From Pelistega europaea (GTDB lineage: Bacteria > Pseudomonadota > Gammaproteobacteria > Burkholderiales > Burkholderiaceae_B), in the NCBI RefSeq assembly GCF_013133775.1, contig NZ_JABGBO010000009.1, forward strand, positions 62,001-126,000: a stretch of DNA of 64,000 bases, given 5' to 3'. The notes beneath the pieces were generated by a model, which saw only the letters and a program-made list of their open reading frames with translations, had not been told where the DNA came from and searched no databases. Shown in pieces: positions 20,396 to 30,183 of the stretch (within the stretch, counting starts at the first letter, position 1; every line of letters begins with the position of its first letter). The position numbers and the translations under genes were made by a program.

Positions 20396-21004
20396 TTAGC
20401 GTCCTGCTCCGTAACCCTCTTCACGAATTACACGTGGTGTAATCTCACGAGGTTCGATAGTTACTGGTTGATAAACAACACGTTGGCTTTGTTCGTCATA
20501 ACGCATTTCCACATAACCAGATAATGGGAAATCCTTACGGAATGGGTGACCAATGAAGCCATAATCCGTAAGAATACGACGCAAGTCAGGGTGTCCCTCA
20601 AAGATGATACCAAACATATCAAAGGCTTCTCGCTCAAACCAGCCCAAGCTAGGCCACACATTCACCAATGTAGGCAATATAGGCATCGCATCATCAGGAG
20701 CAAAAGCACGCACACGTAAGCGCCAGTTATGTTTAGTAGAAAGAAGATGCACTACCGCAGCAAAACGTGCAGGGAAAGGAGTTGCAGGACCTTTACCAGG
20801 TAGCCCATAGGTTGAGTAATCAATACCTGCCAAATCAACAGCGATATCGAAACCAAGCAATGGTTCATCGCGTAAATTAGTACAGACTTTCACCCATTGG
20901 TCTGCGGGAATTTCTAAAGTGATTTCACCATGCTTGACCACCATAGGGAACGTGTCACCGAGGCGCTCTAGTAAGGTTTTTTCAAGTGTTTGTAAACGCG
21001 TCAT
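20396..21004 (-). CDS. nuoC: NADH-quinone oxidoreductase subunit C
   Basis: This 202-residue peripheral subunit is the 30 kDa type that supports NuoD and the quinone module. The family signature is present near residues 130-165: [20 protein letters not shown] followed by [20 protein letters not shown]. Unlike E. coli, where nuoC and nuoD are fused, they are separate here, as is usual in betaproteobacteria. The gene follows nuoB by 30 bases and is four bases ahead of nuoD. Confidence 0.97.
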   Translation of the reverse strand: MTRLQTLEKTLLERLGDTFPMVVKHGEITLEIPADQWVKVCTNLRDEPLLGFDIAVDLAGIDYSTYGLPGKGPATPFPARFAAVVHLLSTKHNWRLRVRAFAPDDAMPILPTLVNVWPSLGWFEREAFDMFGIIFEGHPDLRRILTDYGFIGHPFRKDFPLSGYVEMRYDEQSQRVVYQPVTIEPREITPRVIREEGYGAGR

Positions 21005-21034
21005 AGTAATACCGTATAAGTAAGCCTGCCAACA

Positions 21035-21514
21035 CTATGCTTCACGAGCGATAGTATTAGTACGACGGATTTTATTTTGTAATTGCAATAAACCATAGAC
21101 CAATGCTTCGGCAGTCGGAGGACAGCCTGGAACATAGATGTCTACAGGGACAACACGATCACAGCCACGAACCACTGAGTAGGAGTAGTGATAATAACCA
21201 CCCCCGTTCGCACAGGACCCCATGGATAACACCCAACGTGGCTCAGCCATCTGATCATAAACCTTGCGTAAAGCAGGTGCCATCTTATTGCACAAAGTCC
21301 CCGCAACAATCATCACATCTGATTGACGGGGACTAGGACGGAAAATAATACCAAATTGGTCTAGGTCATAACGTGCAGCGCCAGCGTGCATCATTTCAAC
21401 GGCACAACAGGCGAGACCAAATGTCATCGGCCACATAGAACCAGTCTTCACCCAGTTCATCACCGCATCGGCGCTCGTAACGAGAAAACCCTTATTGTTT
21501 AATTGTTCTTCCAT
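21035..21514 (-). CDS. nuoB: NADH-quinone oxidoreductase subunit B
   Basis: This 159-residue subunit holds N2, the last iron-sulfur cluster, which reduces quinone. The tandem Cys pair of [10 protein letters not shown] near residue 36, the Cys of [15 protein letters not shown] and that of [12 protein letters not shown] are the four ligands. The gene lies 21 bases after nuoA. Length and sequence are normal. Confidence 0.97.
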   Translation of the reverse strand: MEEQLNNKGFLVTSADAVMNWVKTGSMWPMTFGLACCAVEMMHAGAARYDLDQFGIIFRPSPRQSDVMIVAGTLCNKMAPALRKVYDQMAEPRWVLSMGSCANGGGYYHYSYSVVRGCDRVVPVDIYVPGCPPTAEALVYGLLQLQNKIRRTNTIAREA

Positions 21515-21535
21515 AATTGCTGCTCTTTGAAAAGA

Positions 21536-21895
21536 TTAATCCCAATCTAATGCGCCTTTTTTCCACTCGTAGATAAAGCCAGCAGTCAAAATCACGAGGA
21601 ATAAAATCGCTGTACCAAAACCTACGATACCCACATGATTATTAGCAATCGCCCAAGGGAATAAGAAAGCCAATTCCAAATCAAAAAGAATAAAAAGAAT
21701 TGCGACCAAATAATAACGCACATCGAATCGCATACGAGCATCTTCAAATGCTTCAAAACCGCACTCATACGGAGAGTTTTTCTCTCCATCGGGCTTGCGG
21801 GGTCCAAGAATAGAACCCAATGACAATAGCAAACAGCCTAACCCAGTTGCCACAATAATAAAGAGGAGCACGGGCAAATATTCAGCAATACTCAT
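21536..21895 (-). CDS. nuoA: NADH-quinone oxidoreductase subunit A
   Basis: This 119-residue subunit has three membrane helices and is the first gene of the complex I operon. The loop after helix 1 carries the conserved [20 protein letters not shown], whose Cys becomes exposed in the deactive enzyme, and helix 2 has the [13 protein letters not shown] motif with its acidic residues. All fourteen nuo genes follow in the canonical order A to N with gaps of at most 30 bases, so they form one transcription unit that also takes in DUF2818. Confidence 0.97.
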   Translation of the reverse strand: MSIAEYLPVLLFIIVATGLGCLLLSLGSILGPRKPDGEKNSPYECGFEAFEDARMRFDVRYYLVAILFILFDLELAFLFPWAIANNHVGIVGFGTAILFLVILTAGFIYEWKKGALDWD

Positions 21896-21939
21896 AATTT
21901 CGCCGCCTATTTTAAAATAGAAAAAGTTTATAAACTGGT

Positions 21940-21950
21940 AGATTATAGCA
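21940..21950 (-). promoter_or_regulatory. Likely -10 element of the nuo operon promoter
   Basis: A consensus TATAAT (complement of 21942-21947) lies 47 bases upstream of nuoA. A -35 at 17-base spacing is poor (TAAAGT), so activation by a regulator is possible. A 10-base palindrome, GTTTATAAAC, lies at 21926-21935 just downstream. Confidence 0.5.
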
Positions 21951-22023
21951 CTTTCACCGATTCAACTTTAGGGTAAGTACTGTAAATTTTTATTTTTTTA
22001 GCTTATGTGCAAGTTTGAACCAG

Positions 22024-22060
22024 AAAAAAGGCTGACACCCAACATGAGCATCAGCCTTTA
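22024..22060 (-). terminator. Intrinsic terminator of the rpsA-ihfB unit
   Basis: On the minus strand AAAGGCTGA, a 15-base loop and TCAGCCTTTTTT make a stem ending in six U, 20 bases after the ihfB stop. This is a classical rho-independent terminator. Confidence 0.85.
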
Positions 22061-22080
22061 TGTAAATTGTTTACAACAAT

Positions 22081-22377
22081 CTACTTATCTGTCTTGAAGA
22101 CAAGATCCACTCTTTCGCGCAATTCCTTACCAGCTTTAAAGTGAGGCACACGTTTACCAGGAACCTCAACTTGCTCACCAGTTTTGGGATTACGACCAAC
22201 ACGGGGGGCTCGTTGTGATAAAGAAAAACTACCGAAACCACGAATTTCAATACGTTGACCTTGAACAAGAGAGTCCGTCATCGCATCAAGAATCGTCTTA
22301 ACGGCTAAATCCATATCACGGACAGCGAGCTGTGGATAGCTCGCCGCCAAAGCCTCGATTAACTCTGATTTAGTCAT
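22081..22377 (-). CDS. ihfB: Integration host factor subunit beta
   Basis: This 98-residue DNA-bending protein works as a dimer with IHF alpha in recombination, replication and transcription control. The HU/IHF signature [20 protein letters not shown] is at about residues 46-65, including the Pro-bearing arm that intercalates into DNA. The longest frame begins nine codons earlier inside rps[11 protein letters not shown] at 22377 is the family start, four bases after the rpsA stop. Its Shine-Dalgarno site is weak, so translation is probably coupled to rpsA. The rpsA-ihfB order is conserved in many proteobacteria. Confidence 0.96.
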   Translation of the reverse strand: MTKSELIEALAASYPQLAVRDMDLAVKTILDAMTDSLVQGQRIEIRGFGSFSLSQRAPRVGRNPKTGEQVEVPGKRVPHFKAGKELRERVDLVFKTDK

Positions 22378-22381
22378 CAGC

Positions 22382-24094
22382 TTAGTCGTCTTTTGCTTGA
22401 TCAAGTTTCGCTTTTAACAAAGCACCCAAGTTTGTAGTACCTGAAGATGCAGCAGCATCGTTAAGGCTTTCTAATTTATCTGCAGTTTCAGCATTATCAC
22501 GTGCTTTAACAGATAATTGAATAGAACGTGCCTTGCGATCGATATTAAGAATCATCGCTTCAACTTTGTCACCTTCTTTAAGTACTGTAGTAGCATCTTC
22601 TACACGACCGTTGGAGATTTCAGAAGCACGTAAGTAACCTTCGACATCTACATCTAATGTTACTACAGCACCTTTAGGCTCAACAGATTTAACCACACCA
22701 GATACGATGCTACCCTTGTCATTAGCAGAAGCGTAGTTATTGAATGGGTCACCTTCAAGCTGTTTGATACCTAAAGAAATACGCTCTTTTTCAGTATCAA
22801 TAGCAAGAACAACTGCTTCAACTTCATCACCTTTCTTGTACTTACGAACCACTTCTTCACCTGGTTCTGTCCAAGAAAGATCAGATAAGTGAACAAGACC
22901 GTCGATGCCACCATCAAGACCGATAAATACACCAAAGTCAGTGATAGACTTGATTGCACCTTTAATCTTGTCACCACGTTTGAAGTTGTTAGCAAACTCT
23001 TCCCATGGGTTAGCACGAGTTTGTTTCATGCCCAAAGAGATACGACGACGCTCTTCGTCGATTTCCAATACAGAAACTTCAACTTCTTCGCCTAGGCTTA
23101 CTACTTTACGTGGGTCAACGTTCTTATTAGTCCAATCCATTTCAGAAACGTGAACAAGACCCTCGATACCAGTTTCAACTTCAACAAATGCACCGTAGTC
23201 AGTCAAGTTAGTTACTTTACCGAATAAACGAGTACCTGTAGGATAACGACGAGCTAAACCTACCCATGGATCTTCACCAAGTTGTTTGATACCTAATGAA
23301 ACACGATTCTTGTCTTGGTCAAACTTAAGTACTTTAGCTTCAACCTCTTGACCAACAGTCAACACCTCTGATGGGTGACGAACACGGCGCCATGCCATAT
23401 CAGTGATGTGCAATAGACCATCAATACCGCCCAAATCTACGAATGCACCGTAATCAGTGATGTTCTTAACAACACCAGTAACCACAGAACCCTCTTGTAG
23501 ACTTTCAAGAAGTTTTTGACGCTCTTCACCCATGTTCTCTTCAAGAACAGAACGGCGAGACAACACAACGTTATTACGCTTACGATCAAGCTTAATAACT
23601 TTGAATTCCATAGTTTTGCCTTCGTATGGTGTTGTATCTTTAACAGGACGAACATCAACTAAAGAGCCTGGCAAGAAAGCACGGATACCATTAGTCATAA
23701 CAGTAAGACCACCTTTCACCTTACCAGTGATAGTACCAGTGATCATTTCACCAGACTCAAGGGCTTTTTCTAATGATAACCAAGCAGATAAACGTTTAGC
23801 ACGATCACGAGAAAGAATAGTGTCACCGTAACCGTTTTCTAATGAGTCAATAGCTACAGAAACAAAGTCACCAGCTTGTACTTCGATTTCGCCTTGATCA
23901 TTAAGGAATTCTTCGCGAGGAATGTAAGACTCTGATTTTAAACCAGCGTTTACAACAACAAAGTTATGCTCAACACGCACCACTTCGGCTGAAATCACCT
24001 CACCTGATTTCATTTCTTGATCTTTCACACTAGCAGAGAATAAGTCTGCAAAGCTTTCGCCACCTAAGGCTTCTTGTAAATTGATAGTTGACAT
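22382..24094 (-). CDS. rpsA: 30S ribosomal protein S1
   Basis: This 570-residue RNA-binding ribosomal protein helps to unfold and load mRNA. Six S1 domains can be followed, at about residues 22-88, 106-170, 190-260, 277-347, 364-434 and 450-520. Domains 3 to 6 carry the repeated [21 protein letters not shown] type of core. The C-terminal 45 residues are polar. GGATATTTTTA precedes ATG. A leader of nearly 300 bases separates it from cmk. Confidence 0.98.
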   Translation of the reverse strand: MSTINLQEALGGESFADLFSASVKDQEMKSGEVISAEVVRVEHNFVVVNAGLKSESYIPREEFLNDQGEIEVQAGDFVSVAIDSLENGYGDTILSRDRAKRLSAWLSLEKALESGEMITGTITGKVKGGLTVMTNGIRAFLPGSLVDVRPVKDTTPYEGKTMEFKVIKLDRKRNNVVLSRRSVLEENMGEERQKLLESLQEGSVVTGVVKNITDYGAFVDLGGIDGLLHITDMAWRRVRHPSEVLTVGQEVEAKVLKFDQDKNRVSLGIKQLGEDPWVGLARRYPTGTRLFGKVTNLTDYGAFVEVETGIEGLVHVSEMDWTNKNVDPRKVVSLGEEVEVSVLEIDEERRRISLGMKQTRANPWEEFANNFKRGDKIKGAIKSITDFGVFIGLDGGIDGLVHLSDLSWTEPGEEVVRKYKKGDEVEAVVLAIDTEKERISLGIKQLEGDPFNNYASANDKGSIVSGVVKSVEPKGAVVTLDVDVEGYLRASEISNGRVEDATTVLKEGDKVEAMILNIDRKARSIQLSVKARDNAETADKLESLNDAAASSGTTNLGALLKAKLDQAKDD

Positions 24095-24389
24095 TAAAAA
24101 TATCCAACAGCATATGCTGCAAAAAACACACCAACTTGGTCACTTCACACCATGTTAAGTTAACCAATATCAGCGGAGTTAACAAAAGACCTTCTGCGCA
24201 ATGTAGATGCTAGTTTAAACAACCCTTGAAAGAGCTAACTACAGCATCATAATAATGCCATTGTGGTAGCAATTCTTTTGTGGTTTGCCTAAGCACTGAC
24301 TCAACAAAAACGCAAAAAGCACCCATTCCCTACCAAAGGGAATTTTGCATTTTAAATAAAAAAATCTTTTTATTCAAGTGATTAGGAGA
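24095..24389 (-). other. rpsA leader region
   Basis: This 295-base gap between cmk and rpsA has no reading frame of note. On the minus strand TTCCCT-TTGGT-AGGGAA (24332-24352 region) makes a hairpin with a later U5, possibly a cmk terminator. Next to the ribosome site is a perfect 12-base palindrome, CAGCATATGCTG (24108-24119). S1 is autoregulated through its own leader in E. coli; that similar control occurs here is inference. Confidence 0.45.
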
Positions 24390-25043
24390 TTAATGAGATT
24401 TTTTCTCCCACTCCCTTAGGATACTATCCACCACTTCCTGAATACCCATATGACTAGAATCAATTAACACAGCATCATCTGCTGGTTTCAATGGTGCAAC
24501 GGCACGATTCATATCCTGCTCATCACGTCGTTGTAAATCCGCCAAAATCGCCTCAAAATCAGCATCAAGACCTTTATCCAAAAGCTGCTTATAACGACGA
24601 TTTGCACGCTCACGTACATCCGCAATAAGAAAAATTTTCAAAGGAGCTTCTGGAAAAATAACTGTTCCCATATCTCGTCCATCCGCCACCAAACCAGCAT
24701 CTGTTAAAAAGGCACGTTGTCGCTCAAACAAGGCTTGACGCAATGCAGGATAAGCCGCAATTTTAGAAGCTAATTTACCTGTGGATTCCTGACGTAAAAT
24801 ATCGTCGACAGCAGCACCATCTACCCATACTTTTCCGTCTTTAAATTGAATTGCCAGATGTGATACAACTGCTGCAACCGCTTGTTCATCCTCGAGTGCA
24901 ATGCCATCACGTTGTACCGCATAAGCACTGATACGATACAAGGCCCCAGAATCCAACACTTCCCAACCTAGTGCTTTGGCAACTAATTGACTGACTGTCC
25001 CCTTGCCCGATGCACTCGGACCATCAATAGTTATTAATTTCAT
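24390..25043 (-). CDS. cmk: Cytidylate kinase
   Basis: This 217-residue enzyme phosphorylates CMP and dCMP with ATP. The P-loop GPSASGKGTVSQ is near residues 8-19, DSGALYR is the CMP-binding segment, and DGRDMGTVIFP near 128 is the family motif. The frame is open 11 codons further upstream, but MKLITIDGPSASGKG at 25043 matches the family start and has a strong site (AGGGGATAGC). The aroA-cmk-rpsA order is conserved widely in bacteria. Confidence 0.96.
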   Translation of the reverse strand: MKLITIDGPSASGKGTVSQLVAKALGWEVLDSGALYRISAYAVQRDGIALEDEQAVAAVVSHLAIQFKDGKVWVDGAAVDDILRQESTGKLASKIAAYPALRQALFERQRAFLTDAGLVADGRDMGTVIFPEAPLKIFLIADVRERANRRYKQLLDKGLDADFEAILADLQRRDEQDMNRAVAPLKPADDAVLIDSSHMGIQEVVDSILREWEKKSH

Positions 25044-25173
25044 GCTATCCCCTATTTGCCATATCCCTTTTAACAAAAATCAACCAATGTTACTTAGCAC
25101 ATAAAGGTGCAAGCCAGCTCCATTTTGTTTTCAGCAACACTCATCTGCCCTCTTAGGTATAACCTCAACAATA

Positions 25174-26550
25174 TTACTTAACTAGTTGCCGGTATACATC
25201 AAAATAAGTAGGGAACGTCTTTGCAACACAATTCGGATCCATAATACGCACACCCACAGGCCCAAATGTTGCTAATGAAAAACACATTGCCATACGATGG
25301 TCATCATAGGTATCAATGCTCGCTGTTTGCCACTTTTGTGGAGGCTCTACACGCAACCAATCCGGCCCTGAAGACACTATAGCCCCTAATTTTTCAAGTT
25401 CCTTGTGCATAGCATCAATACGATCTGTTTCTTTCACACGCCAACTTGCAATATTGCGCAAGGTGCAGGGTCCATCTGCATATAAAGCCAGCACAGCTGC
25501 TGTCATTGCGGCATCAGGAATTAAATTAAAATCCATATCAAAGGCACGCAAAGGTTTTATGCCACCATAGGAAGCACCAGCACAAGCCACACTAGGCTCT
25601 GATTCAGTGACAGCACCATTAGCACGCTTCACATCTATATAGTTATCTGCCATATCAATCTGCGCACCCATATGCTCCAAGACCTGTGCAAACTGAATAT
25701 CCCCCTGAATACTATATCTACCGATACCCTGTAAACGAATTGGTCCTCCGCCAAGCAATCCCAACGCCATGAAATAAGAGGCAGAAGAAGCATCTCCTTC
25801 TACATGAATTTCATCAATAGCTTGATAACATGCATCCGCAGGCACGACAAATCGCGACCAATTTTCATGAGCCACTTGCACGCCAAAACGAGCCATTAAA
25901 TTTAACGTAATCGCAATATAAGGTTTAGAAATCAATTCTCCCTTAACCTGAATCACTACCTCACGTTCTTGTCGTTGGGCAATCAACGGCGACACCATTA
26001 GTAAAGCTGTTAGAAACTGGCTGGACACTGACCCTTCAATCTCAATCGGAGCTTTGACATCAATTACAGATTTATGAATTTGCAAAGGGGGATAACCCTC
26101 GTTTAAGCCATAATCAATAGAACAACCAAATGAACGTAACGATGTTACTAAATCCCCAATAGGACGCTCGTGCATACGCGGCACACCATGCAGATAATAT
26201 TCCCCCCCTATCACTGACAAAGCAGCTGTTAAAGGGCGAAAAGCCGTTCCTGCATTACCAAGAAAAATATCTGCTTCTTTCACAGGAAAACCCGCCCGTG
26301 TATCAATGCCTTGCACAGCATAAGTTTGTTCATCAAACTTTTCCAGTGATACACCTAATGTTTTTAGTGCTGATAACATCACCCTTGTATCATCTGAATC
26401 CAGCAACCCAGAAATCTTTGTTCGTCCTTGAGCCAAAGCAGCAATTAACAACACCCTATTAGAAATACTTTTGGATCCGGGTAACGTCATTTCGCCTTGT
26501 GCCAGCGTTGATTTTGGTAAATCTAAAAATTCTACCGTTTTATTACTCAT
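25174..26550 (-). CDS. aroA: 5-Enolpyruvylshikimate-3-phosphate synthase
   Basis: This enzyme joins shikimate 3-phosphate and phosphoenolpyruvate in the sixth step of the chorismate pathway. Motifs include [20 protein letters not shown] near residue 24, with the substrate-binding Lys and Ser, [14 protein letters not shown] near 97, the loop that holds phosphoenolpyruvate, and WRVKETDRI near 385. The NAGTAFRP context places a Phe where many sequences have Met (NAGTAMRP), a common natural change. A GTG start two codons earlier is possible; ATG 26550 is chosen, giving 458 residues. The upstream genes tyrA, pheA and serC form a supra-operon with it. Confidence 0.96.
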   Translation of the reverse strand: MSNKTVEFLDLPKSTLAQGEMTLPGSKSISNRVLLIAALAQGRTKISGLLDSDDTRVMLSALKTLGVSLEKFDEQTYAVQGIDTRAGFPVKEADIFLGNAGTAFRPLTAALSVIGGEYYLHGVPRMHERPIGDLVTSLRSFGCSIDYGLNEGYPPLQIHKSVIDVKAPIEIEGSVSSQFLTALLMVSPLIAQRQEREVVIQVKGELISKPYIAITLNLMARFGVQVAHENWSRFVVPADACYQAIDEIHVEGDASSASYFMALGLLGGGPIRLQGIGRYSIQGDIQFAQVLEHMGAQIDMADNYIDVKRANGAVTESEPSVACAGASYGGIKPLRAFDMDFNLIPDAAMTAAVLALYADGPCTLRNIASWRVKETDRIDAMHKELEKLGAIVSSGPDWLRVEPPQKWQTASIDTYDDHRMAMCFSLATFGPVGVRIMDPNCVAKTFPTYFDVYRQLVK

Positions 26551-26602
26551 CAGCACTCACTCTATCTTCAAAAATTTATTTAATATAAAACTGCACTTTA
26601 CT

Positions 26603-26695
26603 GCAACCTATTCACCGGTGTATCCGACACTATCATGACTTATCAGCACTACCTACTAGCAACCTATTCATCAGTGTATCCGACACTATCATGAC
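26603..26695. repeat. Two 37-base direct repeats between tyrA and aroA
   Basis: The 37 bases at 26603-26639 recur at 26659-26695 with 35 of 37 identical (the differing positions are CCG against TCA within the twelfth to fifteenth bases). Both begin GCAACCTATTCA and end TATCCGACACTATCATGAC. The period is 56 bases. They lie in the gap upstream of aroA and hold no gene. The core GTG-TATCCGA-CAC has a short dyad. Confidence 0.85.
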
Positions 26696-26752
26696 AGCCA
26701 ACAATTCCGTATAGTCAATAGATTATACAATCAACAAATATTGACCTAGCAA

Positions 26753-27631
26753 TCAACTCTGAACTGTCTTCCATGTGCGCCGTGCTTCTGCTGCTTTAGC
26801 CAACCAATCATAAATTTGCTCCCCATCTGCAAGCTCTAACATGTGTTTAAAATGCACCAGCTCTTTCTCAAACTCATCCATCTGATGTAGCATCGCCTCA
26901 CGATTACTGAGAAAAATATCCCGCCACATTTCAGGAGAACCTGCCGCTATCCGCGTAAAGTCACGGAACCCAGTTCCTCCCATCTTTAATGCTTGCCGAC
27001 GCACGGGGTCTGATTCCATAAACGACATGTAGCACGCAGCCAAAAAGTGGGGAAAATGACTTACTCCAGCAAAAATATCATCATGGTCTTTAGCCTCGGC
27101 AAGTAGCTGCACATGGGCACCGCAAGCCTGCCATAATGCTGTCATCAAGGCCACATCCTCTGGTTTATTCTCTACTAGTGGTGTGATAATTACATTTTTC
27201 TCTTGGAATAATTCTAAAAATGCCGCAGTGGGTCCAGAAGCGTGAGAACCCGCAATAGGATGCGCTGGCACAAATTGACCAATACGATTTCCCATCACTT
27301 CACGCGCAGCTTGGATGACATTCGCCTTGGTACTGCCCACATCACTAACAATTGCCTGTTTAGACAGTTTAGGCATCAACTGCTGCAATACTTTAGCAAA
27401 GGCATTTACCGGAGTCGCCACCACAATAACATCGGCTTTTTGGGCAATCTCATCAATGGATGCTATACGGTCAATAATTCCAAGCTCTAACGCTTTGACA
27501 ATACTACTAGTATCTCGCCCTGCCCCTAATACACAATCCACCAGTCCATAATGCTTTAAGTTTAAAGCAAATGAGCCGCCAATAAGACCCACACCAATAA
27601 TACCTAAGGTTTTAATTCTTGCTGTCTTCAC
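26753..27631 (-). CDS. tyrA: Prephenate dehydrogenase
   Basis: This 292-residue NAD(P)-dependent enzyme turns prephenate into 4-hydroxyphenylpyruvate on the way to tyrosine. The N-terminal Rossmann motif is GVGLIGGSFALNLK near residue 13, and the substrate-site His is in PAHPIAGSHASGP near residue 123. It has no chorismate mutase domain. The start is GTG, supported by AAGGAG six bases ahead. It follows pheA by about 125 bases on the same strand, in the order serC-pheA-tyrA-aroA known from Bordetella and Pseudomonas. Confidence 0.95.
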   Translation of the reverse strand: MKTARIKTLGIIGVGLIGGSFALNLKHYGLVDCVLGAGRDTSSIVKALELGIIDRIASIDEIAQKADVIVVATPVNAFAKVLQQLMPKLSKQAIVSDVGSTKANVIQAAREVMGNRIGQFVPAHPIAGSHASGPTAAFLELFQEKNVIITPLVENKPEDVALMTALWQACGAHVQLLAEAKDHDDIFAGVSHFPHFLAACYMSFMESDPVRRQALKMGGTGFRDFTRIAAGSPEMWRDIFLSNREAMLHQMDEFEKELVHFKHMLELADGEQIYDWLAKAAEARRTWKTVQS

Positions 27632-27756
27632 AGCGACTCCTTATTGACTTACTCATGAACCTCTCTAAATAAAGCTGGATACACTCAAATAAAACGCATC
27701 ATCAACCGCTTTATTCCATAAATTCATGATAAAAACATAACCTGTTATTGTCCAAC

Positions 27757-28848
27757 TTACTCTGTTGGATAAGAACCTAAAATCTTGAAAAACGCTGACC
27801 GCTCTTTTAACTCATTTAATGCTGCTGCCACATTATCATCAAATTGATGTCCGAGAATATCCACATAAAAATAGTATTCCCATTGCCCGGTACGGGCTGG
27901 ACGAGACTCAAAACGAGTCATCGACACACCATGCTTAGCAAATGGTGAAATCATATCGTATACAGCACCAGCACGATTAGGCACAGCAAAAATCAGACTA
28001 GTTTGATCTTTACCACTTGGCAATGCCTCAATCTTACCAATAGCAAGAAAACGCGTCTTATTATTTGCATCATCTTGAATGCCTTCATGCACCACAGTCA
28101 AGTTGTAAATCATAGCAGCTTGCATACCTGCAATTGCCACACAAGTCTCATCTTCTGCAGCAATGCGTGCAGCCTCAGAATTACTCACTGCTGGTTCACG
28201 CTCTAAGTTTGGATAATGTAAATTTAACCAGTGATAACATTGGGCAAGTGCTTGTGGATGCCCCAATAGTCTTGTTACCTTATCAAGATTGCCAGTCTTA
28301 TGCAACAGACAATGACGAATAGGCAAGGTCAACTCACCATGAACTTTGAGAATACTGGTCAACAACAAGTCCTGTGTGCGATTGACAGCCCCTTCAGTAG
28401 AATTCTCTACAGGTACCATGCCCACATTAGCACGACCAATCTCTACTGCACGAAATACCTCATCAAATGAAGCACAAGGCAACTTCTGAATGGCATGGCC
28501 ATAATAAGACAAGGCCGCTTGTTCAGAAAACGATCCCTCTGGTCCTAAATAAGCTACAACAAGCCCTTTTTCCAAACCTCGACAAGCTGAAATAATCTCT
28601 GCCCATACAGCACGCACGGAATCTACTGGAAAGGTTTTGCGTTCATTTAATGCTTGTAAACGGCGAATAATCTGTGCTTCACGTTCTGGCTTAAGCACTG
28701 TATCCACTTCTCCAAAAGCATGTTTAACCTCACCCACCTCAATGGCAACTTGTGCACGTTCATTTAGCAACGATAACAACTGCTCATCAATGGCATCAAT
28801 CCGTTGACGTAGCGGTAATAACTGTGATTTCAAACCTTTTTTATCCAT
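27757..28848 (-). CDS. pheA: Bifunctional chorismate mutase/prephenate dehydratase
   Basis: This 363-residue enzyme makes phenylpyruvate from chorismate. Residues 1-92 are an AroQ-type mutase (LRQRIDAIDEQLLSLLNERA with the active-site Arg; later the QIIRRL stretch). Residues about 96-275 form the dehydratase, with YLGPEGSFSEQAAL at its start and NKTRFLAIG near its end, including the catalytic Thr before Arg-Phe. Residues about 285-360 are an ACT domain with the phenylalanine-sensing ESRPARTG motif. Feedback inhibition by phenylalanine is expected. It starts five bases after the serC stop. Confidence 0.96.
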   Translation of the reverse strand: MDKKGLKSQLLPLRQRIDAIDEQLLSLLNERAQVAIEVGEVKHAFGEVDTVLKPEREAQIIRRLQALNERKTFPVDSVRAVWAEIISACRGLEKGLVVAYLGPEGSFSEQAALSYYGHAIQKLPCASFDEVFRAVEIGRANVGMVPVENSTEGAVNRTQDLLLTSILKVHGELTLPIRHCLLHKTGNLDKVTRLLGHPQALAQCYHWLNLHYPNLEREPAVSNSEAARIAAEDETCVAIAGMQAAMIYNLTVVHEGIQDDANNKTRFLAIGKIEALPSGKDQTSLIFAVPNRAGAVYDMISPFAKHGVSMTRFESRPARTGQWEYYFYVDILGHQFDDNVAAALNELKERSAFFKILGSYPTE

Positions 28849-28853
28849 GGCAA

Positions 28854-29981
28854 TTATCCGTGCTCGCGCTCAAACTCTTTTAAATATTCAACTAATGCTT
28901 TTACTCCCTCAATTGGCATGGCATTGTAAATAGATGCACGCATACCACCTACAGACTTATGACCTTTGAGTCCTAGCAAACCACGTGCTTTGGCTCCTGC
29001 TAGAAAAGCCTCATTTAAGCTGTCATCTGCTAGCACAAAAGGTACATTCATTTGAGAACGGAAAGCAGGATGAATTTTATTGGTATAAAAATCACTTGCA
29101 TCTAAAGCTGCATAAAGACATTCTGCCTTGGCTTCATTAGCAGCTTTCATAGCAGTTAAACCGCCTTGACGTAGCAACCACTTAAATACCAGGCCACACA
29201 TATAGATACCATAAGTGGGAGGAGTGTTAAAACGAGAACGTTGTTCAGCGACATTAACATAATCAAAAGTCGATGGGCATACCGCCATTGCCTTACCCAA
29301 CAAATCACGACGCGCAATCACCACTGTCACACCTGCTGGGCCTGCATTTTTCTGAGCTCCGGCATATATCAAGCCAGCTTTAGTCACATCAAAAGGACGA
29401 GATAAAAAGTGAGAAGACATATCAAGCACCATAGGTACATCAGCCGCACCCAATTCTTGCATATCAGGCAAAGCAAACATCTCTACACCCCCAATAGTTT
29501 CATTTGTACACATATGGAGATAGGAAGCCTCTGGATTCACTGACCATTGACTAAACTCAGGCACCCAACAATAAGCCCCATAAGACTGTCCATTGAGTAT
29601 TATTTCACTATTGCTACTTGCCGCTAAACGCACTTCACCATAGCGTGCCGCCTCTTTGTATGACTTGGCTGACCAAGAGCCTGTCACCACATAATCCGCA
29701 GTATTTGCAGGACGCACCTGCAACAAATTCATTGGAATAATTGCATTTTCAGCAGTGGCACCACCTTGCATAAACATCACAGCATAGTCGTCTGGTACAC
29801 CAAGCAACTGGCGCAAATCCTCTTCTGCCTCATCACAGATTTGCGTGAATTCTGCACCACGGTGACTCATTTCCATCACCGACATGCCACTACCATGCCA
29901 ATCCATCATTTCTGCAGCCGCTTGTTCCAATACTTCTGTAGGCAATTTAGAAGGCCCTGCAGAAAAATTCCATACTGTCAT
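28854..29981 (-). CDS. serC: Phosphoserine aminotransferase
   Basis: This pyridoxal phosphate enzyme makes phosphoserine from phosphohydroxypyruvate and also serves in pyridoxal phosphate synthesis in many proteobacteria. The cofactor Lys is in [17 protein letters not shown] near residue 196, and the N-terminal [13 protein letters not shown] is typical. The ATG at 29981 is preferred over the one at 29987: AAGGA lies about seven bases from it but only one from the other. Length is then 375 residues. It heads the serC-pheA-tyrA-aroA group and lies 200 bases after gyrA, beyond a terminator. Confidence 0.95.
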   Translation of the reverse strand: MTVWNFSAGPSKLPTEVLEQAAAEMMDWHGSGMSVMEMSHRGAEFTQICDEAEEDLRQLLGVPDDYAVMFMQGGATAENAIIPMNLLQVRPANTADYVVTGSWSAKSYKEAARYGEVRLAASSNSEIILNGQSYGAYCWVPEFSQWSVNPEASYLHMCTNETIGGVEMFALPDMQELGAADVPMVLDMSSHFLSRPFDVTKAGLIYAGAQKNAGPAGVTVVIARRDLLGKAMAVCPSTFDYVNVAEQRSRFNTPPTYGIYMCGLVFKWLLRQGGLTAMKAANEAKAECLYAALDASDFYTNKIHPAFRSQMNVPFVLADDSLNEAFLAGAKARGLLGLKGHKSVGGMRASIYNAMPIEGVKALVEYLKEFEREHG

Positions 29982-30137
29982 TTTCATTCCTTTACTACAT
30001 GTTTTTTAGCAATCAAAAAATAATTCAGTTTGTGAATTGTGACACTAAATAATCATCACGACCCACTGGTCTGGCAAACCATTCATACCTTTAAAATAGT
30101 TTTTGTTACCAGCCTCCAAACCATCTACAACACCATG

Positions 30138-30167
30138 AAAAATGGGTAAACCCCATCGTTTACCCAT
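30138..30167 (-). terminator. Intrinsic terminator of gyrA
   Basis: ATGGGTAAAC and GTTTACCCAT form a perfect 10 bp stem with a 6-base loop, followed on the minus strand by UUUUC, 17 bases after the gyrA stop. Confidence 0.8.
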
Positions 30168-30183
30168 CCTCCATTGATTACAC

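Noticed and set aside
26603-26695. CRISPR array
   Set aside because: Only two repeats, a 19-base spacer, no cas genes in the window.
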